Of a stretch of 64,000 nt of DNA, positions 9,580-17,781 are shown one piece after another (within the stretch, counting starts at the first letter, position 1; each line of letters starts with the position of its first letter). Source of the DNA: Anaerolineae bacterium (lineage in GTDB: Bacteria > Chloroflexota > Anaerolineae > 4572-78 > J111); NCBI GenBank assembly GCA_023382535.1, contig JAHDWA010000022.1:83949-147948 (forward strand). Direction: 5' to 3'. Position numbers and translations under genes: made by a program. Under the pieces are notes generated by a model. It did not search any database. It was not told the DNA's origin and saw only the letters and a list, made by a program, of their open reading frames with translations.

Positions 9580-10222
9580 TCCACTCGTCTCCTTCTCTTC
9601 GGCCACAGGTTTCGGCATAAGGGGTGTCGCTTCCAGGGGAACAGAAGACGGTTAGGTCGTCTGTTCGCCATTCTCCTTTAGCGCCGTCGGTTGTATAGGA
9701 GTCACTTCTCCTCCATCCCCTGGTAGCGCAAACATCGACCAGTAGTAGAGATGGGAATACTATTCCCGAGACTTCCGATGGGTTTGGCGCAGAGCATTGC
9801 CCATTCCATGGCGGAGGTGGGTGTAGAAGCATTCTATCAGGAGCAATGTAGCTTAGTCCTCCACATTCCACAGGCGGCGATGATACTAGGCGTACTAGCG
9901 AAGATAAAGGCAGGGTCAATCCGACAATATCGTCCTTAGTAGTGATGCACAAGCCAGTTTGCACACTAATAGTCTGCATAGGCCTCAGCGTAACGTGCTT
10001 GGATTTCATAGAGGTCCCTGATGTGATTCAAGCTCGATTCCACCCTGGCCTTGTCGCCCCCTTTAGGGACAGCAACCAGAGATTACTATTAGTTTCTAAT
10101 GCTTAAATATATCGTCCTTGAGTTACATACATGTTGCTAATGCTTATCAAAGTAACGCTTGCTTCGCCTTGATTCACTATCTGGCACCGGATGGCCCATG
10201 CCTCTTGATATTTCTGCAATGG
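9580..10222 (-). pseudogene. Relic of a TPR-CHAT gene with the same internal deletion as 1145-1530
   Basis: Minus-strand reading gives a TPR unit (LQKYQEAWAIRCQIV...NMYVTQGRYI), a stop, then QARYAEAYADY joined directly to the CHAT piece DDIVGLTLPLSS. Next comes a frameshifted SLWNVED block, then FYTHLRHGMG and the tail LYYWSMFALPGDGG followed by a degenerate extension. Several stops and frame changes are visible. The stretch around 9900-10110 matches 1330-1540 closely at DNA level, including the TPR-to-CHAT join, so both relics descend from one already-deleted copy. Bases 9414-9580 show nothing further that I recognise. Confidence 0.65.
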
Positions 10223-11305
10223 TTACGTATTCATCCTCCATCCCCCGACAACACAAACGCTGCCCAGTAGTATGGATTGGGATACTTCTCTCTCAACTCC
10301 AACTGCGCCTGCCGCAGCGCCATACTGGATATCATGTCCTGGCGGCCCAATGTCCGAGGCTGAAGTGAGTAGCAGTTCTTTCATCTCGGCAACGGTTAGT
10401 TTTGGATTTACGGACCAAGCTAACGCTGCTACACCAGCAACATAGCCCGCTGCCAAACTCTCACTGTGCCAGGGTTGATAAACTGCCTTAGGCCAGGTAC
10501 CAGCACCATCTTCAGCTGGAGCACAGATGAAATTTGTCCCTTCTTTATTAGGAGAGGAGGAAATTGGCGGCCCGAGGTTTAACTCATTCATTTGTACATG
10601 AGCCAGTCCGCGGACAACCAATACTCCATGTTCGTCCGCCAAAATGGACATCCCCTTGCCTTGACCATCAAGGTTACTCATTACTACAAAGACACCACGT
10701 TCCTCATTGTATCTAACAGCCTCATGATATTCTTCTGAATAGAATGGGAAATCGACGGTCAGTACCAAGATATCTGCACCATAATCTCCAGAAAAATAGA
10801 TAGCCTCTATTGTATCTCTCCAACTTGCTTCGCCTTTATCATTAAACACTTTAAGAGGCAAAATTCTCGCTCCCCATGAAACCCCTGCAATACCAGAAAA
10901 GTTATTAGTATCGGCTGCCACAATTCCAGCTAGTAAACTCCCCAGGCCACTCTGATCATTTTGAGGAGCAGCAGTGTCATCATTTACAAAGTCGTAACCT
11001 TGTAACAGCTTAGACTTCAATTCTGGATGATTCGATTCCACTCCAGCGCTGAGAATAGCAATAACCGTATTGGTAACGCCTGTAGTGATACTGCACGCCT
11101 CTGGTGCCTTTATCGCATACAAGCCCCATTGAAGAGGAAAATATGGATCGTTTGGAACTAAGCGTGTAGACTCCAAGGACGTGCCCGTAGGATCAGCCGT
11201 TAAAATGTGCCCACCTGCCGTAACTAAAAAAACTGCAACTATACCGGCAGTGGCTATAAAAAAGGCCACCACAAGCTTAAATAAGCGACGCAACTTCCTG
11301 TTCAC
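10223..11305 (-). CDS. Subtilisin-like (S8) pseudo-protease with a replaced 3' end
   Basis: The 360-residue product starts at a GTG (11305), with an N-terminal membrane/signal segment (~10-31). The subtilase fold is recognisable, but the catalytic set is incomplete. The Asp block reads VIAILSAGVESNHPEL (Asp replaced by Ser), the His block reads QSGLGSLLAGIVAAD (GHGTHVAG expected, His replaced by Leu), and the Ser block reads SESLAAGYVAGVAAL (Ser kept, GT lost). After HDIQYG, where subtilases normally finish with GAGxVNA, the frame runs into a CHAT-tail sequence read in the wrong phase (10231-10322), giving an unrelated ending. It is either a catalytically dead surface protein or a gene being lost. 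It neighbours the CHAT array. Confidence 0.75.
   Translation of the reverse strand: MNRKLRRLFKLVVAFFIATAGIVAVFLVTAGGHILTADPTGTSLESTRLVPNDPYFPLQWGLYAIKAPEACSITTGVTNTVIAILSAGVESNHPELKSKLLQGYDFVNDDTAAPQNDQSGLGSLLAGIVAADTNNFSGIAGVSWGARILPLKVFNDKGEASWRDTIEAIYFSGDYGADILVLTVDFPFYSEEYHEAVRYNEERGVFVVMSNLDGQGKGMSILADEHGVLVVRGLAHVQMNELNLGPPISSSPNKEGTNFICAPAEDGAGTWPKAVYQPWHSESLAAGYVAGVAALAWSVNPKLTVAEMKELLLTSASDIGPPGHDIQYGAAAGAVGVEREVSQSILLGSVCVVGGWRMNT
10231..10322 (-). pseudogene. CHAT 3'-terminal fragment fused to the subtilase gene
   Basis: In the frame shifted relative to the subtilase this stretch encodes ALRQAQLELREKYPNPYY followed by WAAFVLSGDGG and a stop at 10231-10233. That matches the ends of the intact CHAT proteins here. 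The junction with subtilase sequence lies near 10318-10325 in a GC-rich stretch. Confidence 0.75.
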
Positions 11306-11473
11306 CTAACAATATCCTGTAATAATTGATTAGATTTCCCTTTAGTATTCTCAATGACATTGAATAACCGCATTTCAAGGTTAGGGTCGTGGAAATTGTA
11401 AAAGTCGTAAAGGATTTTTTTATAGCAGGCTGTCTACTTCGCCAGCAGCCCTACCAACCCCATCGGCGACTAG

Positions 11474-12333
11474 AGCGTGTTATGAACTTAGGGTCATAAG
11501 ATGAACGGCCTGTTTGAGCATCACAATCGCAAAAGCCAAGAAATGCAAGCCGGCCAAGGTTTCGGGCAGGCGTTCATAGTCTCGGGCCAGTCGACGAAAA
11601 CGGGCCGCCCAGGCGAAACTACGTTCGACCACCCAACGCTTGGGCAGCAGCACGAAGCCATTCTTGGCCTGGGGCAATTTGACGACAATCAGGTCAATGC
11701 CATGCTCGGCGGCCTCCTGAGCAGCCGGGTCACCGGTGTAACCTTGATCGACAAAGGCGACTTTGACCGAATCACCCGTCGCTTCTTGGACCTGTTGAGC
11801 CAGTTCACCCACCTGGGCACGTTCTTGTTCGTTGGCCGGGGTGACATACAACGCCAGCAAGTGGCCCAAGGTATCCACGGCGATATGAGTTTTGCTACCC
11901 TTTTTGCGTTTATGACCATCGTAGCCGGCCCGCTGACCACTTTCCGGGGTCGATTGCAGCGTTCGGCCATCGAAAATCGCCGCCGACGGTTGGTCTGTTC
12001 GACCCGACGCCAGACGCAACAGCACCCGCAAATCGTGGACCATCGCTTCGAAGACACCGACAGCCATCCAGCGCTGGGTCTGTTGATAGACCGTGTACCA
12101 CGGCGGCAGGTCGTTGGGCATCATCCGCCAAGCCGCCCCGGCTCGCACCAGCCAGCGCAAGCCGTTGAACACTTCGCGCAACTCATGGTCTCGTTGCGGG
12201 GCATCTTCACGCATCAGGGTCAGGTAGGGGGCCGCGAAGGCCCATTCATCATCACTGACATCACTGGGGTATGCTTTTCGTTCCATCTTATTAGCATACC
12301 CGGCTTGTCAAGTCTTAAAGTGCATAACACGCT
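11474..12333 (-). mobile_element. IS5-family insertion sequence, apparently complete
   Basis: The 860-bp element is bounded by imperfect inverted repeats starting AGCGTGTTATG (11474 onward; reverse complement ending at 12333). The match extends about 16 bp with one mismatch. It is flanked on both sides by CTAG (11470-11473 and 12334-12337), a 4-bp target duplication of the YTAR type known for IS5-group elements. It holds a single transposase gene that fills it almost entirely. It lies between the subtilase-like gene and the gene-poor region. Confidence 0.9.
11480..12286 (-). CDS. IS5-family DDE transposase
   Basis: The protein has 268 residues, the normal length for single-frame IS5-type transposases. 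The N-terminal ~80 residues are the helix-rich DNA-binding part typical of the family (LRWLVRAGAAWRMMPNDLPPW, then TVYQQTQRW). The catalytic core shows the first Asp in AIFDGRTLQSTPESG, the second Asp in VAFVDQGYTG and the Glu in RWVVERSFAW, with the family Y-x2-R-x3-E-like arrangement after it (RDYERLPETL). It is intact, so the element may still be active. The stop lies only 6 bases inside the element end. Confidence 0.92.
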   Translation of the reverse strand: MERKAYPSDVSDDEWAFAAPYLTLMREDAPQRDHELREVFNGLRWLVRAGAAWRMMPNDLPPWYTVYQQTQRWMAVGVFEAMVHDLRVLLRLASGRTDQPSAAIFDGRTLQSTPESGQRAGYDGHKRKKGSKTHIAVDTLGHLLALYVTPANEQERAQVGELAQQVQEATGDSVKVAFVDQGYTGDPAAQEAAEHGIDLIVVKLPQAKNGFVLLPKRWVVERSFAWAARFRRLARDYERLPETLAGLHFLAFAIVMLKQAVHLMTLSS

Positions 12334-12601
12334 CTAGATCTAACCGACCACGGAACGCCAGATCATCAAATTGGTTGAGTATACAGAGGGCATTATTTTC
12401 ATTATACCCAAGTTTTTTACTGGTATTGCTGAGTTGATAGGATTCGACAGTCGATTCCTATGGTCTTGGTTTCCTCCTCTCCCATTTGATGCCTTTCAAT
12501 ATCTCGTAATTGACAATATCTCCAGCAGGTAGTCTAGAAGCGTATTTATCATCTTTATAACTTTAGAACTTTGTCGGCTATTTCTTAAGCTCGGACATTC
12601 A

Positions 12602-12841
12602 TTAGAAAAAAAGTGGGGCAAGAATGAGAAATTCTTGCCCCCGTGAGTTATTTCTTTTCAATTTTTGCTTCACCTTTTGCGCTTCTAGCCAGACATCAAG
12701 CTCCGCTCGACGAAAGCACCAGATCTGACCTAATTTTATCGCTGGCAGCTCCCCTTTCTGAGCCACATCATATATCGTTGACTGATTTAGTTGCAGGTAC
12801 TTTACAACCTGCCCCCCACTCATTAATTGCTCATTTTCCAT
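12602..12841 (-). CDS. Excisionase-like helix-turn-helix protein
   Basis: The product has 79 residues with a good ribosome site (GGAGAGG) upstream of ATG 12841. Residues ~6-55 match the small winged-helix domain found in phage excisionases and many small regulators (SGGQVVKYLQLNQSTIYDVAQKG followed by LPAIKLGQIWCFRRAELDVWL). The C-terminus runs through a strong intrinsic terminator, so the last ~12 residues are encoded by the hairpin itself, which is odd and suggests a lost earlier stop. It lies directly downstream of the dyad element at 12893-13057, which it could bind. No integrase gene is nearby. Confidence 0.72.
   Translation of the reverse strand: MENEQLMSGGQVVKYLQLNQSTIYDVAQKGELPAIKLGQIWCFRRAELDVWLEAQKVKQKLKRNNSRGQEFLILAPLFF
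12605..12641 (-). terminator. Intrinsic terminator overlapping the end of the HTH gene
   Basis: On the minus strand an 11-bp perfect stem (GGGGCAAGAAT with ATTCTTGCCCC, 12615-12641) is followed by a run of seven T (12606-12612). It includes the last codons of the gene at 12602-12841. Confidence 0.85.
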
Positions 12842-12892
12842 TCGGTCATACCTCTCCTTAGGAGAAATAAGCTCTTAGAGAAAGTTACCTTT

Positions 12893-13057
12893 ACAATTGG
12901 AAAAATGTGTCCTGTTTCCTAACATCTTGCACAATTTAAAAACGGCAAATTGTGCAGATTGGGGGTCAATAAACCGGATAATCAGCGCAATTACGCAGTT
13001 TTTCAAAATCGCGTAATGTGCAACATCTTAGGGAACAGGACAACAATTGGAAAAATG
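12893..13057. repeat. MITE-like or recombination-site dyad flanked by 15-bp direct repeats
   Basis: The 15-base sequence ACAATTGGAAAAATG occurs at 12893-12907 and again at 13043-13057. Just inside lie 24-bp inverted repeats (12909-12932 and 13018-13041) that match at 21 of 24 positions and begin GTCCTGTT. The interior holds two more dyads, TGCACAATT with AATTGTGCA at ~12929-12956 and a GCGTAAT-type pair near 12985-13017. No reading frame is present. It could be a small non-autonomous element, a recombination site or an operator complex. Confidence 0.6.
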
Positions 13058-13690
13058 AAGAAGAAATAAGTTTTCGAAGGAGGTAATGGATTCGCTGATT
13101 GATGAGAGAAAAAATAAAAGGACCGGGAGTCGAAGTCAAGGTCTGAAACAAACAAAAATTGTGTCTCTAGAATATCATAAGCTCCAGTAACTATCAATAG
13201 GCTTTTTTTACATCTAGCAGGGTGTCACGGAGAACACTTCGCGCCGAAAATTATTCGCCAAATCGCTACTATTATAGTATCAATATGGGTTCATACATTG
13301 GCAAAAGCCATAAAAACCGAAACTATCGGGCAAGTCTCTTCTCTCCGACAAACTTCTAGAAGACGATGATACCGAACAATAAGCAACGAGGTGGTATTAA
13401 GGTAGCATAAAAGTTCATATCATTATAACATGTAATTGCATTCGAAATATTTCAATTTTTATTCGGTTTGCAATAATTCTGAATCAATAAGTGTGACTTC
13501 AACGATAGTTTGGCCGCCGCGTAATCTTAAGTGAAACAATGATGATACTAACATCGCATAAACCGCTCTTGTCATATCTTGTGACCAATGCAGTAGTCCA
13601 TACACAAATTTTCGCTTAGAAAAGGGAAAAGAGTTCATTCTTTGTGTGCATTACGGTTCCATAAGGCTACTTGATCTGCTCTGTTTGGCC
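13058..13690. other. Gene-free stretch, nothing recognised
   Basis: AT-rich sequence. The short open frames have no ribosome sites or recognisable products. A TTAGGGAACAGG-type repeat end lies just before it and AT-rich promoter-like sequence is scattered through it, but I cannot support any gene here. Confidence 0.5.
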
Positions 13691-13713
13691 GTGCGATGTT
13701 AGTAACATCGCAC
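13691..13713. promoter_or_regulatory. Perfect 23-bp palindrome
   Basis: GTGCGATGTTA is followed by one G and its exact reverse complement TAACATCGCAC. There is no T-run, so an operator or recombination site is more likely than a terminator. A partial copy (ACTAACATCGCAT) occurs near 13545-13558. Confidence 0.5.
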
Positions 13714-13761
13714 CTGAGCCTTAAAGAATCTTAGCTGCCATACTATGCTTTGAATCTGCCC

Positions 13762-14017
13762 CGGCCAAACTATGCTTGCAGAAAGTCAGACCAGATTTTG
13801 GGAGCAGTCAGGCATAGATTGAAGCAATTGACTCCGGCCAGCGACCCTATTTCAATAGGTTTCCCTTTGACACGGCGCAAAATCGTTTACAAATGGTCGT
13901 TTGGGCGGATCAATACCTGTTGGTTGTCATCAAGAGCATCAAATGCTGAGATCAGGTTATAATGGACTTTCGGCCACACTATGCTTGTATTTTAGACTAT
14001 CGGCCAAACTATGCTTG
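13762..14017 (+). repeat. Three short direct repeats, CGGCCAAACTATGCTTG
   Basis: The 17-base motif occurs at 13762-13778, 13971-13987 (one mismatch) and 14001-14017, with a weaker partial match near 13737. Multiple short direct repeats near an end are typical of IS21-type and Mu-like elements, so this may be the scar of one. No transposase remains between or beside them. Confidence 0.5.
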
Positions 14018-14509
14018 AAGTGACAATAAGAGATAACTCCAATTTGACCGGCTCATTTATCAGCGGTCACCACTGTTGAGACAGTACACGCTAGCACTAT
14101 CTATGATGGTCGAGGCCAATACTGAACCTTGCAAGAAGGCTAAATGACCTTAACCCACTACTGGCCTTTTGATGATTTGCTCTTTGTCGGAAAGACATGG
14201 CCTTCGCATTGGTTCATTTTGCAATATTAGCCTTTACTGACCTGGACTTATGTAGTCAAGAAACTGTCGGAAATCACCGAGATAACTTTGAACATTGGCT
14301 AACTCTCTATTTTGGAGCTAAAAATGAATTAACCCTTTATGCAGGTTTTTATTTTGCCTTGATATTGGCCAACGAATTGTGGCAGATTGTCCTTGACCAT
14401 ATCGAGGTGTGGAACACCGATCAGGCTTAGATCATTATAGCTCTCGGTTCATGCGAGGACCAAAGCCTAAACCAATGCTCCTAGCGTAAATATTCATAGT
14501 TGTATTTGA
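14018..14509. other. Gene-free stretch, one unsupported short open frame
   Basis: A 77-codon plus-strand frame at 14197-14430 has hydrophobic stretches, but its ribosome-site spacing is poor and I recognise no family. Nothing else can be supported here. Confidence 0.4.
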
Positions 14510-14879
14510 TTACTTTCGAATAAGCGGTAGGAAGATATGCACACTGTCATTTTGCCTGTACTTGATGCGCGCGGCAAAAGAAACAGGACCTGCTGTCTTC
14601 CCGGATATAGTTACATCCTTGAGAAAAAAATTGGTGCTGTAGAAGCCAAAGTGCGCTGAGTGTAGGACCCCCAATAAATTGATTAGTCGAGGTTGATGAA
14701 ATGTTTCCAATAAAATAAGATACCATGCTACACCATGAGGCCGTTAGCACAATAGCGGCAGTCCAGTTAATAGTTTCAGCTGCAGAAATCAAACTCTGAC
14801 TTTCAATGACGGGGAGTTGGTATCGTCGCCAAAGACAAATGTGAAGAGGTGTAAGATGGGTGCAGGACCACCATACCAA
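14510..14879 (-). pseudogene. Relic of a secreted protein ending in the FLPLIxK tail
   Basis: The last minus-strand frame ends VHIFLPLIRK-stop, the same type of C-terminus carried by the four giant secreted proteins in this window. Upstream the coding signal changes frame: one frame gives LISAAETINWTAAIV and SSTSTNQFIGGPTLSA, the next gives AHFGFYSTNFFLKDVTISG. This fits a frameshifted remnant rather than a functional gene. No start or signal peptide is visible. The flanking 14880-15086 shows no gene. Confidence 0.4.
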
Positions 14880-15086
14880 CAGGGCATCGACGTTAATGCA
14901 CTCGTAGCCGTAGTACTGCTCCTATCAGGGAGTGAAGATATCATAATAATGATTCCAAATGTCGTCGATTAGATCATATTAGGTTATTTGAGATTGTTTA
15001 GGAAATTGGTCAAATTACTGATTTCTTATTGCAGGCAGGTCATCCTAAACTAACTCTTTGGAGTAGTGAAAAAAGATGACTAACAA

Positions 15087-16223
15087 TCAGGCAGTGGTCA
15101 CTTTGTATCCGACTTCAGTTGATACTGCATCTTTTAGGTGCTTCGTTGAAGCATCGGTTAAATTAGATGTCTCCCCTTTTTGTGAATTGTCGAAGGACCC
15201 CCAGTCCCTCGGTAAGGCCCAGTCAGGTTCTTTATCTCGCAGGGCCGCTTTGGTTACTACAGCATTGTCGAACGACTCTTCACTCGCTTTAGTCCACAAA
15301 ACTCGATCCATACGCATGGACAGGATGGATTTAGCGTTATCGCTATAAACCCACATATACTTGTTGTCTTTAGTGTTCTCCGTTTTGCCATCCGTAACGT
15401 CGAGTGGAGCAAAAATGTATCGTCGCACCCCGCTTGGCCCATTATAAAGCACGATTAGCTTTTTCTTAGCTTTGATAGCCTCATGCACTCGCTTGATATT
15501 AGTCGCTATTCTGCCCCGGTCTGCCGGTTTTAATTTTATTTTCTCGGCCAAGTCAGTGCCGCTAGGGGGGGTAACAAAAATTTCCCGTACCCTGTAGTTG
15601 TTGTTGCCGATCTCAGCAATAACCCCAATGGTGTTTTTGCCGAATGCGAGCGAGGCTCCTTCACCAAAGCGATGCTTGATTACTTCAGAGTGTACCAGTC
15701 GCTGTCCAAGGGGCATGCCAATTAAGCGGGCTATATCACCGCCGCTGACCTGCTCTTGAGCGGTCATGATAGCGGCAAGGCGTTGGATATTTCTGTCCTC
15801 TGGTGCAACCTCCCCTTGAGCCACTTTGTTTGGAGAACCATTTTCCGGCGGAAGGGTGATAAAAACGTCCTGGATTCCATAGGTATCCTTCTGCCCATGG
15901 GTAAGAATACCCAGAGTACTATTTCCCACGGCCAAGCGGGCCTCCGGGCCAAAACGGTCTCCCAGGCCCTCCACAGCTTCTGCTTTCGGCTGATCCGGTT
16001 CCAACTCAAAAAGTTTGGCAACCTCACTTGCCGGGATGGTCGCTTTGGAATTTTTGAGCGTGAGGAGGCGGCGAACGTTGGCGGTTTCGCCGGAAAGTAA
16101 TTCCGGCAACGATTCTTTTTGACTTGCTGTTACTTCGATAGCTGCCAGCTTGCTCGCTTGTTTAGGGATCCCATTTTGCCGAGCAATTTTCGTGGCTGCT
16201 TTTTGATTGTTATCACAGGACAT
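15087..16223 (-). CDS. Hypothetical protein with a duplicated domain and a WYL-like C-terminal region
   Basis: The protein has 378 residues. It starts at ATG 16223 with AAGGAT upstream and has no signal peptide. Residues ~48-130 and ~143-225 are two copies of one module: NVRRLLTLKN...SEVAKLFEL...RFGPEARLAVGNSTLGILTHG...IQDVFITLPP and NIQRLAAIMT...GDIARLIGM...RFGEGASLAFGKNTIGVIAEIG...VREIFVTPP. Residues ~250-320 (KKLIVLYNGPSGVRRYIFAPL, then YMWVYSDNAKSILSMRMDRV) resemble the WYL-type Sm-like fold found in regulators that bind nucleotides or nucleic acid. A regulatory or nucleic-acid-binding role is plausible but not shown. It stands alone; the 228 bases between it and the M23 gene show nothing clear. 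Confidence 0.7.
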   Translation of the reverse strand: MSCDNNQKAATKIARQNGIPKQASKLAAIEVTASQKESLPELLSGETANVRRLLTLKNSKATIPASEVAKLFELEPDQPKAEAVEGLGDRFGPEARLAVGNSTLGILTHGQKDTYGIQDVFITLPPENGSPNKVAQGEVAPEDRNIQRLAAIMTAQEQVSGGDIARLIGMPLGQRLVHSEVIKHRFGEGASLAFGKNTIGVIAEIGNNNYRVREIFVTPPSGTDLAEKIKLKPADRGRIATNIKRVHEAIKAKKKLIVLYNGPSGVRRYIFAPLDVTDGKTENTKDNKYMWVYSDNAKSILSMRMDRVLWTKASEESFDNAVVTKAALRDKEPDWALPRDWGSFDNSQKGETSNLTDASTKHLKDAVSTEVGYKVTTA

Positions 16224-16451
16224 ACTTTAATCTTATCCTTTTCTTTATGGCGCAAACTGTAGATGTTCTTTTGCTCGATCCGGTTCAAAAGTTCTCACGC
16301 CAGGTCTCAGCCCTTTTCGCGTTTCTGAGTGGGTTTGCCGCCATTCCTACTGTGCCTATTGCATCTCAAGAATCCGTGTGGTTTAGTTATTGACATCAAC
16401 AACGGAAAGACATTTATGGAAGGAACCGCTTGGGAGAGGTTTCATCCAAGT

Positions 16452-17246
16452 TTATTTCCGCTCTGGTAAATATAATCTGGGGTCCACCAAGTCACCTTTG
16501 TATTTCAATGCAAAATGAATATGCGGCCCGGTTGCGCAGCCGCTATCGCCGGTTCGGCCGATGGTCACACCTGTTGGAATAACCTCACCTATTGCCACAT
16601 CAAGGCTAGATAGGTGAGCATATAAAGCTTGCCAACCTGTTCCGCTATCAACTACGACGGCCAAGCCATACCCTCGATAATCATCCTCATCACCGCATTT
16701 GGGGCCAGAAGGGTCTGGGCCCGCAAAAATAACTGTTCCTGGGATCACCGATTGGACGAGTGTGCCAGCAGCTACGCCGATATCTAGACCATCATGAAAC
16801 CAAGGTTGCTCGTTTGGACAACCTGGCCCCAAGAAGCCAGTGTAGTAAAGAGAACAACCAAATGCCTGAGTGATTTTCCCAGCAACAGGCAGGCCAATCA
16901 ACGGGCTGAACGGTAATATAGGAGTGGGAGTTGGCTGGGGGGGTGGCTCCGGAGTCTGTGGAAAAACCCATACCGGCCCATTTTCAAAAGTCGGAGTGGA
17001 AGTGACGACCACCTCTGATGGTGTGGTTTGTATCGGTATTTCGCTGATCTCTATCGGTAATTCCGGCCAGGCGGTAAAAGCCAAGGTTGGGGTTACGGTG
17101 GGAATAATGACAATTTCAGGGGCCGAAGAAGCTGCGGAATTATCGTTACGCTTAAGAAAAATAAGAGTGGCGATAACCAAGGCGAATAATCCCCATAGCA
17201 AAGACCAGCGCTGTTTTTTATCTCGAAGGAGTTCGGTTGCTAGCAT
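16452..17246 (-). CDS. Membrane-anchored M23 (LytM) metallopeptidase
   Basis: The protein has 264 residues. One N-terminal transmembrane helix (~15-32) is followed by a Pro/Thr-rich linker (~40-115) and an M23 domain (~120-258). Zinc ligands fit the family: His and Asp in WFHDGLDIG, then YAHLS and GPHIHFALK. M23 enzymes cut peptidoglycan cross-bridges or act as scaffolds for other hydrolases. All metal and catalytic His residues seem present, so activity is expected. A four-Cys pattern within the domain (FGCSLYY, GPGCP, PKCGD, SGCATG) suggests extracellular disulfides. It is last in the minus-strand cell-surface cluster, 68 bases after the Cys-rich gene. Confidence 0.9.
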   Translation of the reverse strand: MLATELLRDKKQRWSLLWGLFALVIATLIFLKRNDNSAASSAPEIVIIPTVTPTLAFTAWPELPIEISEIPIQTTPSEVVVTSTPTFENGPVWVFPQTPEPPPQPTPTPILPFSPLIGLPVAGKITQAFGCSLYYTGFLGPGCPNEQPWFHDGLDIGVAAGTLVQSVIPGTVIFAGPDPSGPKCGDEDDYRGYGLAVVVDSGTGWQALYAHLSSLDVAIGEVIPTGVTIGRTGDSGCATGPHIHFALKYKGDLVDPRLYLPERK

Positions 17247-17314
17247 TGGAATTTTCAGGTTGAGCTACTGAATTCAAGTCGTTGCGATATGATTTTTTTC
17301 TTTAGCTGGAAAAC

Positions 17315-17779
17315 CTACCCGGCCTCCAATGTGGGTTCCCCATCGCTACCCCATTGCTTGAACCAGTCCGACCAATCAAAGGTTTCATCGACTTGATGAT
17401 CGGTGCCACGGCCGTATGATGAGGTTGGGACGGGTAATTCATCAGGATCTATCAAGACAATCCCGGTAGTCCGCTCCAGATGATGTTTCACATTTCGTCC
17501 TTCCAGGGCCTCAATGACCGTTTCCTCAGGGTCTAATTGGAGTAGTTGTAGCATTTCGGGTGTAACCGGTTGAGGTCCATGCACTACCTCAACATTGTAA
17601 TGGCAACACCCCTTACTCTCCGGAAAAGAGGCATTTGTCAGCCTGCAAATAGCTTCACGGCGGTGGCGGCAATCAGCACATCGCCTATGCGGTCCTCGAA
17701 CGAGTTCACATTGGGCCGGGTGGCAATCCTCATGATCCCAGTAAAGAATGTTTCGCCGATGACAGTACGTTATACACAT
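17315..17779 (-). CDS. Cysteine-rich protein paired with the CooC-like ATPase
   Basis: The protein has 154 residues. Its first ~65 residues hold nine Cys and several His (MCITYC, DCHPAQC, RCADCRHRREAIC, GCCHYN), suggesting a metal or iron-sulfur site. The rest is acidic and has no family I recognise. It starts at 17779, two bases after the stop of the ATPase gene, so the two are almost certainly co-translated. That pairing suggests it receives or carries a metal cofactor that the ATPase helps load. This is inference from context only. Confidence 0.75.
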   Translation of the reverse strand: MCITYCHRRNILYWDHEDCHPAQCELVRGPHRRCADCRHRREAICRLTNASFPESKGCCHYNVEVVHGPQPVTPEMLQLLQLDPEETVIEALEGRNVKHHLERTTGIVLIDPDELPVPTSSYGRGTDHQVDETFDWSDWFKQWGSDGEPTLEAG

Positions 17780-17781
17780 CG

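Noticed and set aside
11501..12337. 278-codon plus-strand frame inside the insertion sequence
   Set aside because: It lies opposite the intact DDE transposase, extends past the element end, and its product matches no family.
13750..13962. 70-codon plus-strand frame
   Set aside because: It covers the short direct repeats, has no ribosome site and its composition is not protein-like.
14197..14430. 77-codon plus-strand frame
   Set aside because: Poor ribosome-site spacing, no recognisable family, and located in decayed DNA.
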